Assembly: GCF_029867415.1 (NCBI RefSeq)
Contig: NC_081184.1
Span: 80,016,364-80,080,363 of the forward strand
DNA: 64,000 bases
Direction: 5' to 3'
DNA from: Vicia villosa
Taxonomy: Eukaryota; Streptophyta; Magnoliopsida; Fabales; Fabaceae
A model generated the notes under the pieces. That model was not told the DNA's origin, did no database searches, and was given only the letters and a program-made list of their open reading frames with translations. Made by a program: the position numbers and the translations under genes. Shown here in pieces: positions 18,858-30,556 of the stretch (position 1 is its first letter; each line of letters begins with the position of its first letter).

Positions 18858-19386
18858 GTGAGAAGATGAGAAGTTCACAGAGTAGGCAAAAGAGTTATCA
18901 TGACAAACGAAGGAAAGATTTGGAATTCCAAGCTGGTGATCATGTATTCTTAAGAGTTACGCCTATGACTGGTGTTGGACGAGATTTGAAATCGAGGAAG
19001 CTTACTCCGCGTTTTATTGGTCCTTATCAGATATCGGAGCGAGTTGGCAAAGTTGCGTATCGGGTGGCGTTACCGCCAAGTCTTGCTAATCTGCACGATG
19101 TATTCCATTTGTCTCAGTTGAGGAGATACATTGCAGATCCATCCCATGTGATTTAGATGGATGATGTGCAAGTGCAAGAGAACCTGGCGGTTGAGACGAT
19201 GCCGGTGCGTATTGAGGATCGTGAGACTAAGACTCTGCGAGGCAAGGAGATCGCCTTGGTGAAAGTCGTATGGTTAAGTGTGGCAGGTGAGAGTTTGACC
19301 TGGGAGTTGGAGAGTAAGATGCGAGACTCCTATCCTGAACTGTTTGTAGCAGGTAAACCTTTATTTTCGAGGACGAAAATCTCTTA
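18858..19386 (+). pseudogene. pol: Tekay-like pol C-terminus: integrase end and chromodomain
   Basis: The frame enters from the Ogre-1 junction and reads the conserved end of a chromovirus integrase: KSYHDKRRKDLEF, AGDHVFLRV, LTPRFIGPYQI and LHDVFHLSQLRRY. An in-frame TAG at 19154-19156 is followed in the same frame by a chromodomain-like tail with LVKVVWLSVAGESLTWE and MRDSYPELF. In this lineage the two parts are normally continuous; the chromodomain is thought to target integration to heterochromatin. The TAG is a likely C-to-T decay mutation. The N-terminal nine tenths of the polyprotein is absent from the window. Confidence 0.9.
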
Positions 19387-19387
19387 A

Positions 19388-19399
19388 GTGGGGGAGGGT
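19388..19399 (+). promoter_or_regulatory. Tekay-like element polypurine tract
   Basis: GTGGGGGAGGGT directly precedes the LTR start (TGTAACGCCC) and follows the end of the chromodomain frame by a few bases, the normal position for the plus-strand primer. Confidence 0.8.
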
Positions 19400-20184
19400 T
19401 GTAACGCCCGTAAATGTGTTTTTCTGATTAATTGTGATGTTTGCTACATTTCCCTAATTTTACCGTTTTTGAGTCGAGTCAGTCGGTAAATATTAATTAT
19501 GTTAATATTTTACTTATTACTTTCCATGTGTGTAATTATTATGTTTTGGGTGTAAATTGGTTAGAATTAATGTTTAGTAACATTTGGGCCAAAATTAGAA
19601 TTAATGAGAGTTGAGTGGGGGAAAATGAGAAGTAGAGAAATAGAAAGAGATATAGAGAGAAAAAGAGATATTTTAGAGAGAAAGAAAGAAAACTTGTGAA
19701 GAGAAGAGAAAGAAGAGAAAAAACAAAGAGAAGAAGAGAATTGTAGAAATCCAAACCAAGCTAGAACCAAGAATCTAACCAAGGTAAGGGGGTGAATCTA
19801 GTTTATCTTGATTGTATGATTCTTATAGTTTTGTGTGTTTTGTTCTTGTTCTTGGTCTTTTCTAAGCTTGACCAACAATGGTGGATTGGGTGTCTTGTGA
19901 GTTTTGAAGTTATAAACTTGATTTTGTGGTGTGTATGTGTAGTATGATGATAGATATCCCCATTGATCATGTTTGTTTTTCATTTGTCCATGTTTTCTTG
20001 CTCATGAAGGAATTATTAGGTTATTGACATTTAGTGAGTGAACCATGGATCATTGATTGTTAGAATGAATATATGGCATGTATGGATTGTGTAGGATGTG
20101 TAGGGAAGCTTATTTGAGGTTTTGAGATGATTGGGTGGGGTTTTGCAGGTCTGTTGCAGAACTGATTTTTCTAGGTTTACGCAG

Positions 20185-20307
20185 GTCCGCTGAGCGGCCT
20201 GGGTCCGCTGAGCGGAGGTCCTTTTGCAGAACAATCTCTGTGGGGGTCCGCTGAGCGAAGTTTCTGCATTTTTGTCTGATAATTTTCTGTCTGGGTCCGC
20301 TGAGCGG
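20185..20307. repeat. Cluster of four CCGCTGAGCGG palindromes
   Basis: GGTCCGCTGAGCG recurs at 20187-20197, 20205-20215, 20248-20258 (last base changed) and 20297-20307. Each is a perfect 5-bp inverted repeat around one central base, embedded in GGGTCCGCTGAGCGGAG-like context. The spacing is uneven (18, 43 and 49 bp). Confidence 0.85.
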
Positions 20308-20699
20308 AGCTCAAGCGGACTGTGCGAAATATAGGTTTTCCAAACTTCGTTTTGTTGTATCTTTTGAACCGTAGGTCGTTTCTACGCGCCGTTTGAAGTA
20401 TTATGGGAACCCTTGAGTATGCTTTATGATAAAGAGGAGTGTGTTGGTGGTTGAATGATTTTTCATAAATGTATTTTGTGAAATGATATTTGTTAATCAA
20501 GTATGTTTTGACGGTATATGTGTGCTGTGTGAATATGAACGCCTGAGTGGCAATTTTGATGATGTATCCGTGTGGATTAATATAACCGGTGTGATGTGGA
20601 TATGTGACCGAGTTATATTGTTGTTGTTGTTGTTATGTAATTGAGTCGTTTGTATGCACAACATGATATTTCATTACGTTAATGGCGGAATGCTATTAA

Positions 20700-20905
20700 C
20701 AGGTGGCCTGAATTGGCAATTATTACCAGTGGGAGCTTAATGCTCGGTAAAAAGGTGTATTTGTCCGAGTGGCAAGAGGTCATCAGTGGGGGCTAGATGC
20801 TCGATGACGGTTAGTCCTAGCTTACTGCTCGACAAAGGTGTATTTTCCTGAGGGAAAGAAGTCCCAGCATAATGCTCGGCAAGGTGTATTTGTCATAATG
20901 ACAAG
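20700..20905 (+). repeat. Imperfect repeats in Tekay-like LTR
   Basis: Variants of AGCTTAATGCTCGGTAAAAAGGTGTATTTGTCC-type units occur three to four times, near 20727, 20795, 20820 and 20868, each combining a TGCTCG(G/A) block with an AAGGTGTATTT block. Divergence is high. Confidence 0.55.
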
Positions 20906-21241
20906 GAGGAGTTTACTCCGGATTTGGTACCACATGCATGTGCATAGTCGAGTCTCATTCATCACCATTTGTACTTACCATTATGATCTCACTCATTTAT
21001 CGCAGTACTTATATATATTGATTGTGGCCGACTTGGTGGGTTACTCTATTGTATGATTCTTGATGATACTTGTTGGAATTACTATATTTATCATGCTTTC
21101 ATTATGAATTATATTCTCACCCTTCTGCCTTAATGTTACCTACTCGTGGGTAATGAGCAGGTGATCCCCAAGTGTAGGTGCTCTTTTTGTAGTCGTCCAT
21201 TTTGGTGTCGTCCGCTCTTTTTGTAGAATTGGGGTGTTACA

Positions 21242-22717
21242 GATATCAACCTAGTGGTGTGATTCAGCATATATTGACGGAGACGCTTCGCTGCCCAAGC
21301 CAAAGCGCAATAGGTCTTCTCAAGCAAGGTATAGCGAGATTCACAGTCAGTAAACTTCTTGCTTAAATAATAGATGGCGTGTTCTTTCCTTCTAGTATCA
21401 TCTTGCTGCCCAAGGACACAACCCATAGATTCCTCCAAAATGGTTAGGTACATGATTAGGGGTCTACCCTCCACCGGTGGGATCAAGATAGGAGGCTCAA
21501 GTAGATACTCTTTGATACTATCAAAACCTTTCTGGAAATCATCATTCCATACAATGCTTTGATCTTTCCAAAGCAACTTGAAGATTGGCCCACATGTAGA
21601 AGTCATGTGAGATATAAACCTGGAGATGTAGTTCAAACGCCCAAGGAAGCCTCTGACTTGCTTCTCGGTTCTCGGTGCAGGCATGTCACGGATAGCTTTA
21701 ACTTTGTCCGGATCGACTTCAATGCCTTTCTGACTGATAATGAAACCCAATAGCTTTCCAGATCTAACACCAAAAGTGCATTTGTTTGGGTTTAAGCGGA
21801 GCTTGTATTTCCTTAAATGCTCAAACAACTTCAGTAAGTATACGCATGATCTTCTTCAGTGTCAGACTTGGCAATCATGTCATCAACATAAACTTCAATC
21901 TCTTTATGCATCATGTCATGGAAGAGGGTTGTCATGGCTCTTTAGTAAGTAGCACCGGCGTTCTTCAAACCAAAAGGCATCACTCTATAGCAGAACATTC
22001 CCTAAGGCGTAATAAATGCAGTCTTTTCCATGTCCTCAGGCGCCATTTTGATCTGGTTGTAACCGGAGAAACCGTCCATAAAGGAGAAAACATTATACTT
22101 AGTCGTACTATCTACCAACATATCAATGTGGGCATAGGGAAATCATCTTTAGGACTGGATTTGTTCAAATCTCGATAATCAACACACATTTAAACCTTGC
22201 CACCCTTCTTAGGAACTGGTACTATGTTGGCTAACCATTGAGGGTATTCTGATGTAACAAGGAAACCTGCGTCAATCTGCTTCTGAACTTCCTCTTTGAT
22301 TAACACTTCCATGTCTTGGTGAGTTCTTCTCAATTTCTGTTTGACTGGTGGACAATCTGGCTTCAATGGCAAGCGATGTTCTACAATATCTGTGTCTAAC
22401 CCTGACATATCTTGATAAGACCAGGCGAAAACATCAGCATACTCTCTCAACAATTCTATCAATATTTTCTTAACGTCTTCAGCAAGTAGTGCCCTAATCT
22501 TGACTTCTTTCTTGTCTTTCTCAGAACCCAAGTTGATCACTTCTATTGGTTCTTCGTGAGGTTGAATGGTCCTCTGTTCTTGTTCAAGCAAACGGGAGAT
22601 CTCCTCAGGAATTTCTTCAATACTTTCTTCTTCAGCTTCGTACACAGGGAAATCCAAGTTGGGAGGGGGCATAGGGTCATGGTTTTCAATGGGTTTATCA
22701 TGAAGTAATCTGCACAT
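21242..22717 (-). pseudogene. pol: Ogre-2 pol, N-terminal part: RT and start of RNase H
   Basis: The residues follow Ogre-1 pol closely: acidic N-terminus, DMSGLDTDIVEHRLPLKP, PQWLANIVPVPKK, then RT with YVDD coded near 21880, NPNKCTFGVRSGK and the RNase H block up to RLRQYMLNHTT, where the Tekay-like LTR cuts in at 21241. Breaks include an in-frame TAA near 22188, a frameshift near 22132, a TAG near 22003 and a TAA near 21944. The second RNase H and integrase are not in the window. It cannot encode an active enzyme. Confidence 0.9.
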
Positions 22718-23034
22718 ATGATTTATGCTTACTTTTAGAAACAGATAAATGCGAGAATTATATGCAGAAAATGAGAGTGGTTATTATCTTTTCTTTGTTA
22801 AAGGGTTTTTTAGGTTACCATTTTCCAGAAAAGCAAAATGTAGAATAAAATATAGGAAACAAAATAACATTTTATTGATGATATTATAAATTTGAAACAA
22901 AGCCCGACACACATTCTCTTTTGCCTTGGGCAGAGCAAAAAGAGTTATTTTAATGAGGCCCTAACACAACATACTCTTCCGCCTTGGGCAGAGCGGAAGG
23001 ATTTTCAAAAGAAAACAACAACAAAAAACATTAC
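22710..23034 (-). other. Predicted intron of Ogre-2
   Basis: The donor is TCTAA|GTAATG (G at 23034), with the gag-pro stop inside it; the acceptor is ATGTGCAG|A (AG at 22711-22710). The intron would be 325 bases and joins AA to A, the same phase as in Ogre-1. The splice signals survive although both flanking genes are broken. Confidence 0.7.
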
Positions 23035-26000
23035 TTAGAAATGTGAACTACAGACGGAACATCAACAACACTCCAAATCTGGCAAACCATTCCATGCACC
23101 ACAAAGCTTGACGAATCCTCTTCAGCGTCATTTTCAATAACAGCATCTACTTCAGGAGGTGTAGGATGATCAAAACCCCCAATGTGAAATATCTCTTGCA
23201 TCGGGCGGATAACAATGTCTTGTTTACTATATCTTGCAGACGTAGGAGAAAAACCAAGAACTTCACGAAACTTGTTATCGGGTAGACTCAAAACTTGACC
23301 CCAACCTACAGCAGAACCATCTTGAACCACTTGTCGTGCATCTTTCAAAGAAGAGATAGAGGTCCCATTCTTTTCAACATTCTTGTCAGCAACAGAGAGT
23401 TCCTGGAATTGAGTTCCAATGGCTTCATCAGCATCGATGTAGGAAAATGATGAAAGATGACTGACCACTAGCGCCTGCTCTCCATCCACTATCACCAACT
23501 TTCCATTACTTATGAATTTCAATTTCTGATGGAGTATGGAGGTAACTGCCCCTGCCTGGTGGATCCATGGGCGACCCAATAAGCAGCTATACGCAGCATG
23601 AATATCCATTACCTGAAATTTGATTTGAAAGGTATGCGGGCCGATATTCATTGGAAGATCCACTTCTCCGATAACACTCTTTCTCGACCCATCAAAAGCC
23701 TTGACAATGACCCCACTGTATCTCATTGGAGCACCTTGATACGTAAGCCTAGATAAAGTGGATTTGGGCATAACGTTCAAAGATGAACCAATGTCCATCA
23801 ATGCATTAGACAGAGCATCTGACTGGAAGTTCATTGAAATGTGTAATGCCAAGTTATGATTTCTCCCTTCTCCAGGAAGCTCTTCATCACTAAAACTCAA
23901 GTTGTTGCAAGCAGTTATGTTTCCCACAATCCCACCAAATTGGTCGATTATTACATCATGTTCAACAAAGGCTTGATCCAGAATCCTCATCAGGGCTTCC
24001 CTATGCACTGGAGAATACGCCAACAAAGAAAGCACAAAAATCTTAGAAGGAGTTTGCAATAGTTGATTGACAACCTTGTATTCGCTCTTCTTGATCAACA
24101 TCAGAATCTCATCATCACTGGTATCAACGTTTGTCCCACTAGACTGACCTTCAACAAAACTCGGTTCAACACCCACAACTGGATTTCTCGCTGGCACTTG
24201 TTCACCAAATGGAATTTCAACCCTTTTCTGAGGCGATGGTGCAAACACGCGTCCACTTCTCGTCACTCTGCGCATACCAGCAATATTATCAACAGAGGGC
24301 ACGTTGGGTATTTAAACCTCTCTTCCCTCTTCGACCATAGTGGCGTTGTACTTGTTGGGCACTGCCTTGTCTGAAGTATAAGGAATCGGACCAGATGGAT
24401 AAATCACAAAAGGAGAAACAGAGAAATTTTGGCTATCATAAATCATCTCCATGGGCTCAGGAATGTTGAAAAGAGGGGCCACAACATTGACATCATCGTC
24501 CTCATTTCTGTCATAAGTAATGGTTATGAGCCTTTGATCCAGCAACCTTTTCAAGTCTATTCTCCAAGTGAGACATCCACGTGAATTTCAGGAGAAAATT
24601 GTACATGCGGCATGGTCATGTTGAAAGTAAGCAAGTCTACATAAACCAGCGTGCATCTTGACCAATGATCCTCTAATATAACAAATGTTGAAAACCTGGT
24701 ATCTCCCAGGACATCCGTACACCATATTCACAGAAGCCGCTCCATTTTGAGGCAAAGGGTTAGCTTGAACATTTGGATTTACATCTTTGAAAGTCATCAT
24801 ACCACTTTTGACAAACTTCTAAACTTCCAATTTTAATTGATAACATCTTTCTGTGCTATGACCGGGTGCACCTTGGTGAAAAGCACAAAAGTCATCAGCC
24901 TTGTACCACCATGGGATGTTTTCTGGGACAGGTGGAGGAGCCCTAGTTTGCACGAGATTCTTCTTTATGAGAGCAAGAAGCAACTCAGTATAAGTCATGG
25001 GTATCGGATCAAATTCTGTCCTTCTCTGCGCTCTATTCTGCTGACTATTATGTGGCTGACGAGTCTGTTGCTGAGGTTGTTGTTGTACACTTTGTTAAGG
25101 AAATTGGGGTTGATAGGTAGGAGCCATCGGAGCTGAATTGGACACAGCCGCGACGTGTTGTGATCGATAGTTATTCCTTCTTCCAGGCATTCCGTATGAG
25201 ACAACACTAACTTCTTGTTCCTTCTTCTTGAAAAAACCGCCCCCAAACTTTTTGACACCGCTAGAACTTCCTTCCTTAGCTAGTCTTCCCTCGCGGACAC
25301 CTTCCTCAAGTCGCATTCCCATATTCACCATCTTAGTAAAATCTGTCGGGGCGCTTGCAACCATCCTCTCGTAATAAAACGAGCTAAGAGTCTTCAAGAA
25401 AACTTTCGTCATTTCTTTTTCCTCCAAGGGGGGAGAAATTTGGGTGGCAACTTCACGCCATCTTTGTGCATAATCTTTGAAAGATTCTTTCTCTTTTTGT
25501 GCCATAGCACGAAGTTGATCTCTATAAGGAGCCATGTCGATATTATAGTTGTATTAACGAACAAACGCTTCTACAAGGTCATCAAAAGAACTGACATGGG
25601 AACTATCTAATCCCATGTACCATTTCAAAGCAGCACCAGTTAAGTTATCTTGGAAATAATGGATCAACAGTTTGTCATCATCAGTGTGAGTAGCCATCTT
25701 TCTGCAGTACATAGTCAAATGGCTCTGAGGACACAAATTCCCCTTATATTTATCAAAATCAGGCACCTTGAACTTGGCTGGTATTCGCACATTCGGCACA
25801 AGACACATATCATAAGCATTCTTTCCAAATGAATTTTTCCCTTTGAGTGCCTTAATCTCCTTTCGCATCTCTTGGAACTGGTCTTGGAACTGGTCTTGGG
25901 AATCGTCATGAACTCCATTTCCTTCACTTGGCTCGACGTGGTAAATAGCTTCCTGAGTATGTGGAATAGTATGAACCGGAGGTGGAGTCATAGTCATTAC

Positions 26001-26390
26001 AGGGGTAAATTTAGCAGCTCCAGGGACAGGCGGCGTGAAGACCATCGTGGGAATGGCTTGAGTGGTTCCAGGACCAAAAGGAATTCCATTCATGATAGCA
26101 GTGGTTTGGGTCGCTCCACTAGCATGTTGATATCCTTCTGGTGTAAATCCGTGAGGCATGCCCCAAGGGAAACCATTGGTCGTTTGATAAAAGGAATGAG
26201 TAGTGTTTGGAGCCACGGAGATGGTAGTAGTGAGAATTTCCGAAATCACAATGGCTTGTTCCTGAGTCTGAGCTTGAGAATTCTGAGCAGCCATCAAGGT
26301 CTCTACCAAAGCAGTTAATCTTTCCACCCCAGCACGGAGAGTAGTCACTTCATCGCGGAGCTCATGATTTTCTTGCTCAAGGTCTTCTAT
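23031..26390 (-). pseudogene. gag-pro: Ogre-2 gag-protease, degraded
   Basis: Collinear with Ogre-1 gag-pro: the coiled start (EDLEQENHELR), the gag core (FKVPDFDKYKG, YFQDNLTGAALKWYMGLD), a zinc-knuckle-like block, and a protease with MDIGSSLNVMP where Ogre-1 has the catalytic DTG. The reading frame is cut by stops near 25554, 25097, 24820 and 24305 and by a break near 24570. Several stops correspond to CAA or CAG codons in Ogre-1. The position equivalent to the Ogre-1 ATG is about 26390, but here it is ATA, and the frame is open upstream to 26615. A short Gln-Asp repeat (QDQFQDQFQ) is present in the N-terminal part. Confidence 0.88.
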
Positions 26391-26778
26391 TCTGCGTCTG
26401 GCGTTGGCGTGAGTTAAGTACTGGTGTCGGTGAAACAGCTTGGAGATTTGAATACTTCTGAAGAAGATAAGAGGCGAAAATGAATTTCTACTTTCGAAAG
26501 AAAAAATAAAAAATGTATGAATATGGATGCGTATGAATGGATGAGGATATAAAATGCGTTTGATTATTTTATTTTCAGGGAATCGTATAGATCTGGAGAG
26601 TCGTCTTGGGAGCATTTGAAAACAAGTACAGAATATAAAGAAGATCGAGAGTAAAAGTGAAAGTACAAATTCTCATTCATTCATTCATTTTGAAATAAAA
26701 TACAATAATTACACCTTTTTTTTTGTGTCAGTACAACAATGATATTCTTCTTACAAGATAGAAAATAAATAAAGCAAA
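26391..26778 (-). other. Spacer between Ogre-2 ORF1 and gag
   Basis: About 390 bp equivalent to the Ogre-1 spacer. The left 220 bp remain open in the gag frame. It contains ATTCATTCATTCATT and a T/G-rich tract near 26717. Nothing else was recognised. Confidence 0.5.
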
Positions 26779-28760
26779 TCACACCCCTTCCAATGCTCTT
26801 TTCCTTTTAAGCTCCTTCACTTCTCTTCTGAATCTCTCTAACATGTCTTCACAGAATCTAACAAAGTCACGGACCGGATAAAGGATGTCATCATCCTCCA
26901 CAACTTCATAGCATCGTGTAATTTCACCGACATTTCTCGGATTAGCCCATTGCAAAACTCCACTAGATTGGAGAACTTCCTAAAGTATTCCTCATATCCT
27001 ATCTTCAGACGGTCAATGTCAGCCTCTTTTGTGTGTATGATGTATTCTAAACGTTGGAATTCTCCTTCCCATTCCAAACATTGTTTCTTCAAGTCTTCAT
27101 AAACCTCTGTCCACTGTCGTTCTCGCTCTTGACTGTTATTTAAAGAAGCACGGAGTTCTCTCCACTCATCATAATTACCAGGAATTGCCCTCAGAGCTTC
27201 CTCTTTGAGACGACTTTCTTGAGCTAACTGTGCTTTGGTGTTTCTGAGGGAGGCTTCAAGGTCTAAAATTCTAGCCTCAAGCTTTTCTCTTTCTTCTTTC
27301 TTTTGTTTGGTAGCTAAATTCCACCAATGCTCCCATTTACGTGCTACTTTCCTTGCTTCAACCAACTCTTTGTTACGATTAGCTAATTTACAAATAGCAC
27401 TCTCCAATCCTCCACTTATTACTTGTCTTTTATGTTTTTCAAAATCAACCCTCTTCTCCTCTTTCTTGAATTGCTCTTCTTTCTGCTTAAGGTCCCATTT
27501 CAAATTGTCTCTCTCCTTAGTCACTCGATGGAGTGCTATCCTCATATCCTCTTTCTCTTTTTCTGACTTCAGATTGGCGGCCTTGAGTTTATTAGCCTCC
27601 TCCATGGTGATGTGGGTAGGTTATGTCGCTTGCGGTGGCACAGGTACTTCAATGCTATAAGGGAGTTTAATCTCTTGAACTCTCTCCATTATCCATTTGT
27701 ATTAGGGTTCTTCAACCATGAGTGTTCTCTTCCCAAATTCTTTCCCTTTCCTATGAATTCGACTCCATGCCCTTTTTACTCTCTTCAACATACTTGGGTC
27801 ACTAGCTCCCATATCTGTTATAATGAATTCTTTCAATAATCCTGTTTCAGGCTCCTTCTTCATGGAATATTCGTGTTGTCTCAGAGCTAGTTCAGGATTG
27901 TAATTGATGCAACCTCGAGAGCCTATTAGTGGAACATTAGGGAAATTGCCACAATGGTGAATGAGACTGTCTACCGCCCAATCATGGGTGTACCAAAACA
28001 TAGCATTAGCAGTGAGTGAAGCTAACTTTTGAGACCATTTGAGATTATTCAGTATTTCAATCCATTCACCTTGTCGAGGCATGTGTTCTCTGAGCCAAAT
28101 GTAGAGCAGGGGAGCACAACAAAGAACTATTCCTTTCTTCTTCTCATGTCTCACGTTGAGATGGTAATACACATCAGCTAAAAGAGTGGGGACCGCTGTT
28201 TTAGCCAAGAACACACCAACAACAGGTAGATCTACGAAATCCTCTTCATTAGGAAAAAGGACAATTCCATAGATGAGTAATGCCAAGACAGCACTGAATG
28301 CTTCCCAATTCTCTGCCTTCTCCAAATCTCTAGCCTTATTTTCCAGGAATTTTCTTGTGAAGCCTTTGACTTCTCCTCTTGGTTTTAGGTACGGTGTCAC
28401 TTCATCTTCTTCAAGATATAATGCCTCTGCTATTTCTTTAGGATCTATCTTTTCACCCAACTTTACAAATGGATCATGATCTTTCACATAATGATTTAAG
28501 ATCCTTTCATATTCTTCAATAGTTTGAGCTAATTGGAAGTCTTGAAAGGTCAAGCATCTGAGAGGAGGATCATAGTACTGAACCAAAGCAGTTAACGCCG
28601 CCATATCTACATCCACATCAAACAAGGGAAGTATTCTCCCATAAGATACATTAAACCTCATTACCTTGAAAGTTGTTAGGCTTGTACTCAATTCTTGCAG
28701 ACTATCCACCTTAGGTGCTTTGAACTTGAGAGGAAAGGTGTTTCTTCTTTCAGGAGCCAT
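26779..28760 (-). pseudogene. Ogre-2 ORF1, PMD-like plus coiled coil, degraded
   Basis: The first 352 residues (28760 to 27702) match Ogre-1 ORF1 in order: CLTFQDFQLAQTIEEY, ALLIYGIVLFPN, PTLLADVYYHL, VLCCAPLLYIW and NVPLIGSRGCINYNP. Stops near 27700 and 27622 separate this from a roughly 250-residue coiled-coil tail rich in Glu, Lys and Arg. A frameshift near 26910 leads to the natural end at 26779, whose last residues (ELKRKRALEGV) resemble the end of Ogre-3 ORF1 (SLKRKRRLED). The coiled coil is longer than in Ogre-1. The function is unknown. Confidence 0.85.
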
Positions 28761-29480
28761 CTAGCTTTCAAATGCTCACAAATCAACTTAAATCTTTTAA
28801 ATTCCCTGAAAGTAAAATCAAATGCTAAGATGTTTGAATGCAATGCATGTTTATGCTTTATTTACATTATTTAAGTTCCAAACATCATGGTTATTCGACA
28901 CAATATAGCTCACAATTTCTAAGGTTTTTCTTTGATACGGTTCTAAACACGGTTCTCAGAGTTGTGGGCCCCTTTTAACCTTCGACCATCTAGCAAATAA
29001 CTTGCCATCCAAATCTCATTTTTAAATGGGGCCTATTCTGAGTGTAGTTTTCGCACTTATCCACGGTAATATTTACGTCATGCAAATTGGGTTCGAAACC
29101 ACCATTTCCTAAAAGTCATGGTTTTAGGGTTTTTCTAAAGGTCCCTAGAGTCGGCGGTCCGAATCGGAAACATCATAGCCCAAGTAAATAACTTACTTAG
29201 TCACAGACATCTCCTCAAAGGACCTACTCCAGTCGGGGTTTTAGTACCTCCCACTTGACACTACGTCAAGCGAGTTTAAGACTAGACCACCATCTTATCT
29301 TACGTGTCACTCGAGCTCGGGTGTAGAGCTTTTTCTCACATGCGCCAATAATCAAGAGATTCCAACCATAATAATAATAAATCAAACAAAGATATAATAA
29401 AGACAATAAAGAAGCAAGTAAATAAAGCTAATAAATATCACAATAAAAACTAAATTAGGGTTGACTCTCTTTAGGGATAA
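28761..29480 (-). other. Ogre-2 5' leader
   Basis: About 720 bp of non-coding sequence lie between the PBS and the ORF1 start. No repeats, hairpins or ORFs stood out. Confidence 0.65.
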
Positions 29481-29481
29481 G

Positions 29482-29499
29482 TCCCCAGCAGAGTCGCCA
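29482..29499 (-). promoter_or_regulatory. Ogre-2 primer binding site
   Basis: The minus strand reads TGGCGACTCTGCTGGGGA three bases after the LTR end (GCCGCTACA). It shares the first nine bases and the GCTGGGGA-type end with Ogre-1 but differs at two central positions. Confidence 0.75.
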
Positions 29500-29980
29500 G
29501 CTGTAGCGGCCGGCCAAAAATATTCGGAAGTTTGCACATTCGAAATACAGAGTCGCCACCAAATTTTATTTATCCCCAAAAGGGAAGGGGAAATAATGAT
29601 AAAACCCACAAATAAAGATAAAAGGGATAAAATAAATATGATAACCAGATTGGGGATCGGGAGTCGGTTAAGTAAGGGGAAGGTATTAGCACCTCTTTCC
29701 CTCCATCGTACTCGATGGGACCTATTTAATTATTCTTGTGATTAATTGTTAGCGTGATATTTACTTGCGTTCTTATTATTATGAGAAAGAAACAAAATTA
29801 AAGTTTTTTATTATCGTGCTCACCAAGACATTTGTATCTTGTGCCTACGTATTCCCTAGTGAAATGGGAAAGTCAGAGCAATCGTAGTTTGAAGTAAAAC
29901 TACGAATTTTTGTTGTTTGATTTTAATGAACGACGTGTGAATCGCTCTTTATGAAAAGGTGGTGCGAACTAAGTTAAAGG

Positions 29981-30556
29981 GTCTTTAATGGAATCAAAGC
30001 ATTCAAACAAAAGCTTAATGGCCATCGCCTAAATGCTTTAGAGCAACTTGTACAAGTACGTACAAACCCCTCTTATTCATCCATTATAGACCAAACTCAA
30101 TTCAATTTATTAGAGTTTTCTTTTAGATGTAAAACGAGTAGGAGGAAACAAGTTTGATATTGACCAATATTTGTTTATGAAAAGAGAATTTTAATGACTT
30201 AAAATCGTTTACTTTTAGTCTTTTATTGAAAGATGAGACAAATTGAATTTTTATGGTTTTTTAATGGAATTAAAGCATTCAAACAAAAGCTTAACGGCCA
30301 TCGCCTAAATGCTTTAGAGCCATTTTTACAAGTACGTACAAACCCCTCTTGATTCATCCATTATAAACCGAATTCGATTTGATTAAAAAACGTTTTGTAG
30401 AGAAAGGTGAAACAAATTGAATTTTAAGGATCTTTAATGGAATCAAAGTATTCAAACAAAAGCTTAACGGCCATCGCCTAAATGCTTTAGATCAACTTGT
30501 ACAAGTACGTACAAACCCCTCTTGATTCATCCATTATAGATCGAATTCGATTTGAT
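29981..30556. repeat. Three imperfect 130-bp repeats in Ogre-2 LTR
   Basis: A core that begins TCTTTAATGGAATCAAAG and ends CATCCATTATA...GATTTGATT occurs at about 29981-30108, 30256-30384 and 30429-30556. Within it ACAAAAGCTTAA(T/C)GGCCATCGCC and ACAAGTACGTACAAACCCC are highly conserved. Copies are separated by 147 and 44 bp of unrelated sequence. Confidence 0.85.

Larger units (their letters stand above)
18858..21241 (+). mobile_element. Tekay-like Ty3/gypsy chromovirus, 3' end only
   Basis: To the right of Ogre-1 lie the end of a chromovirus polyprotein, a G-rich PPT and an 1842-bp LTR. Everything upstream is displaced to the left, beyond Ogre-1 and the window. This element itself sits inside the RT region of Ogre-2: minus-strand RT coding resumes at 21242. 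The five bases after its LTR (GATAT) are the expected target duplication; the partner is not in the window. Confidence 0.88.
19400..21241 (+). repeat. Tekay-like element 3' LTR
   Basis: 1842 bp running from TGTAACGCCC to GGGTGTTACA, so the ends form an imperfect inverted repeat. It contains a purine-rich tract (about 19610-19745), a cluster of CCGCTGAGCGG palindromes (20187-20307) and an imperfect repeat with GCTCG(G/A)(T/C)AA and GGTGTATTT motifs at 20700-20905. No second LTR is present in the window, so age cannot be judged. Confidence 0.88.
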
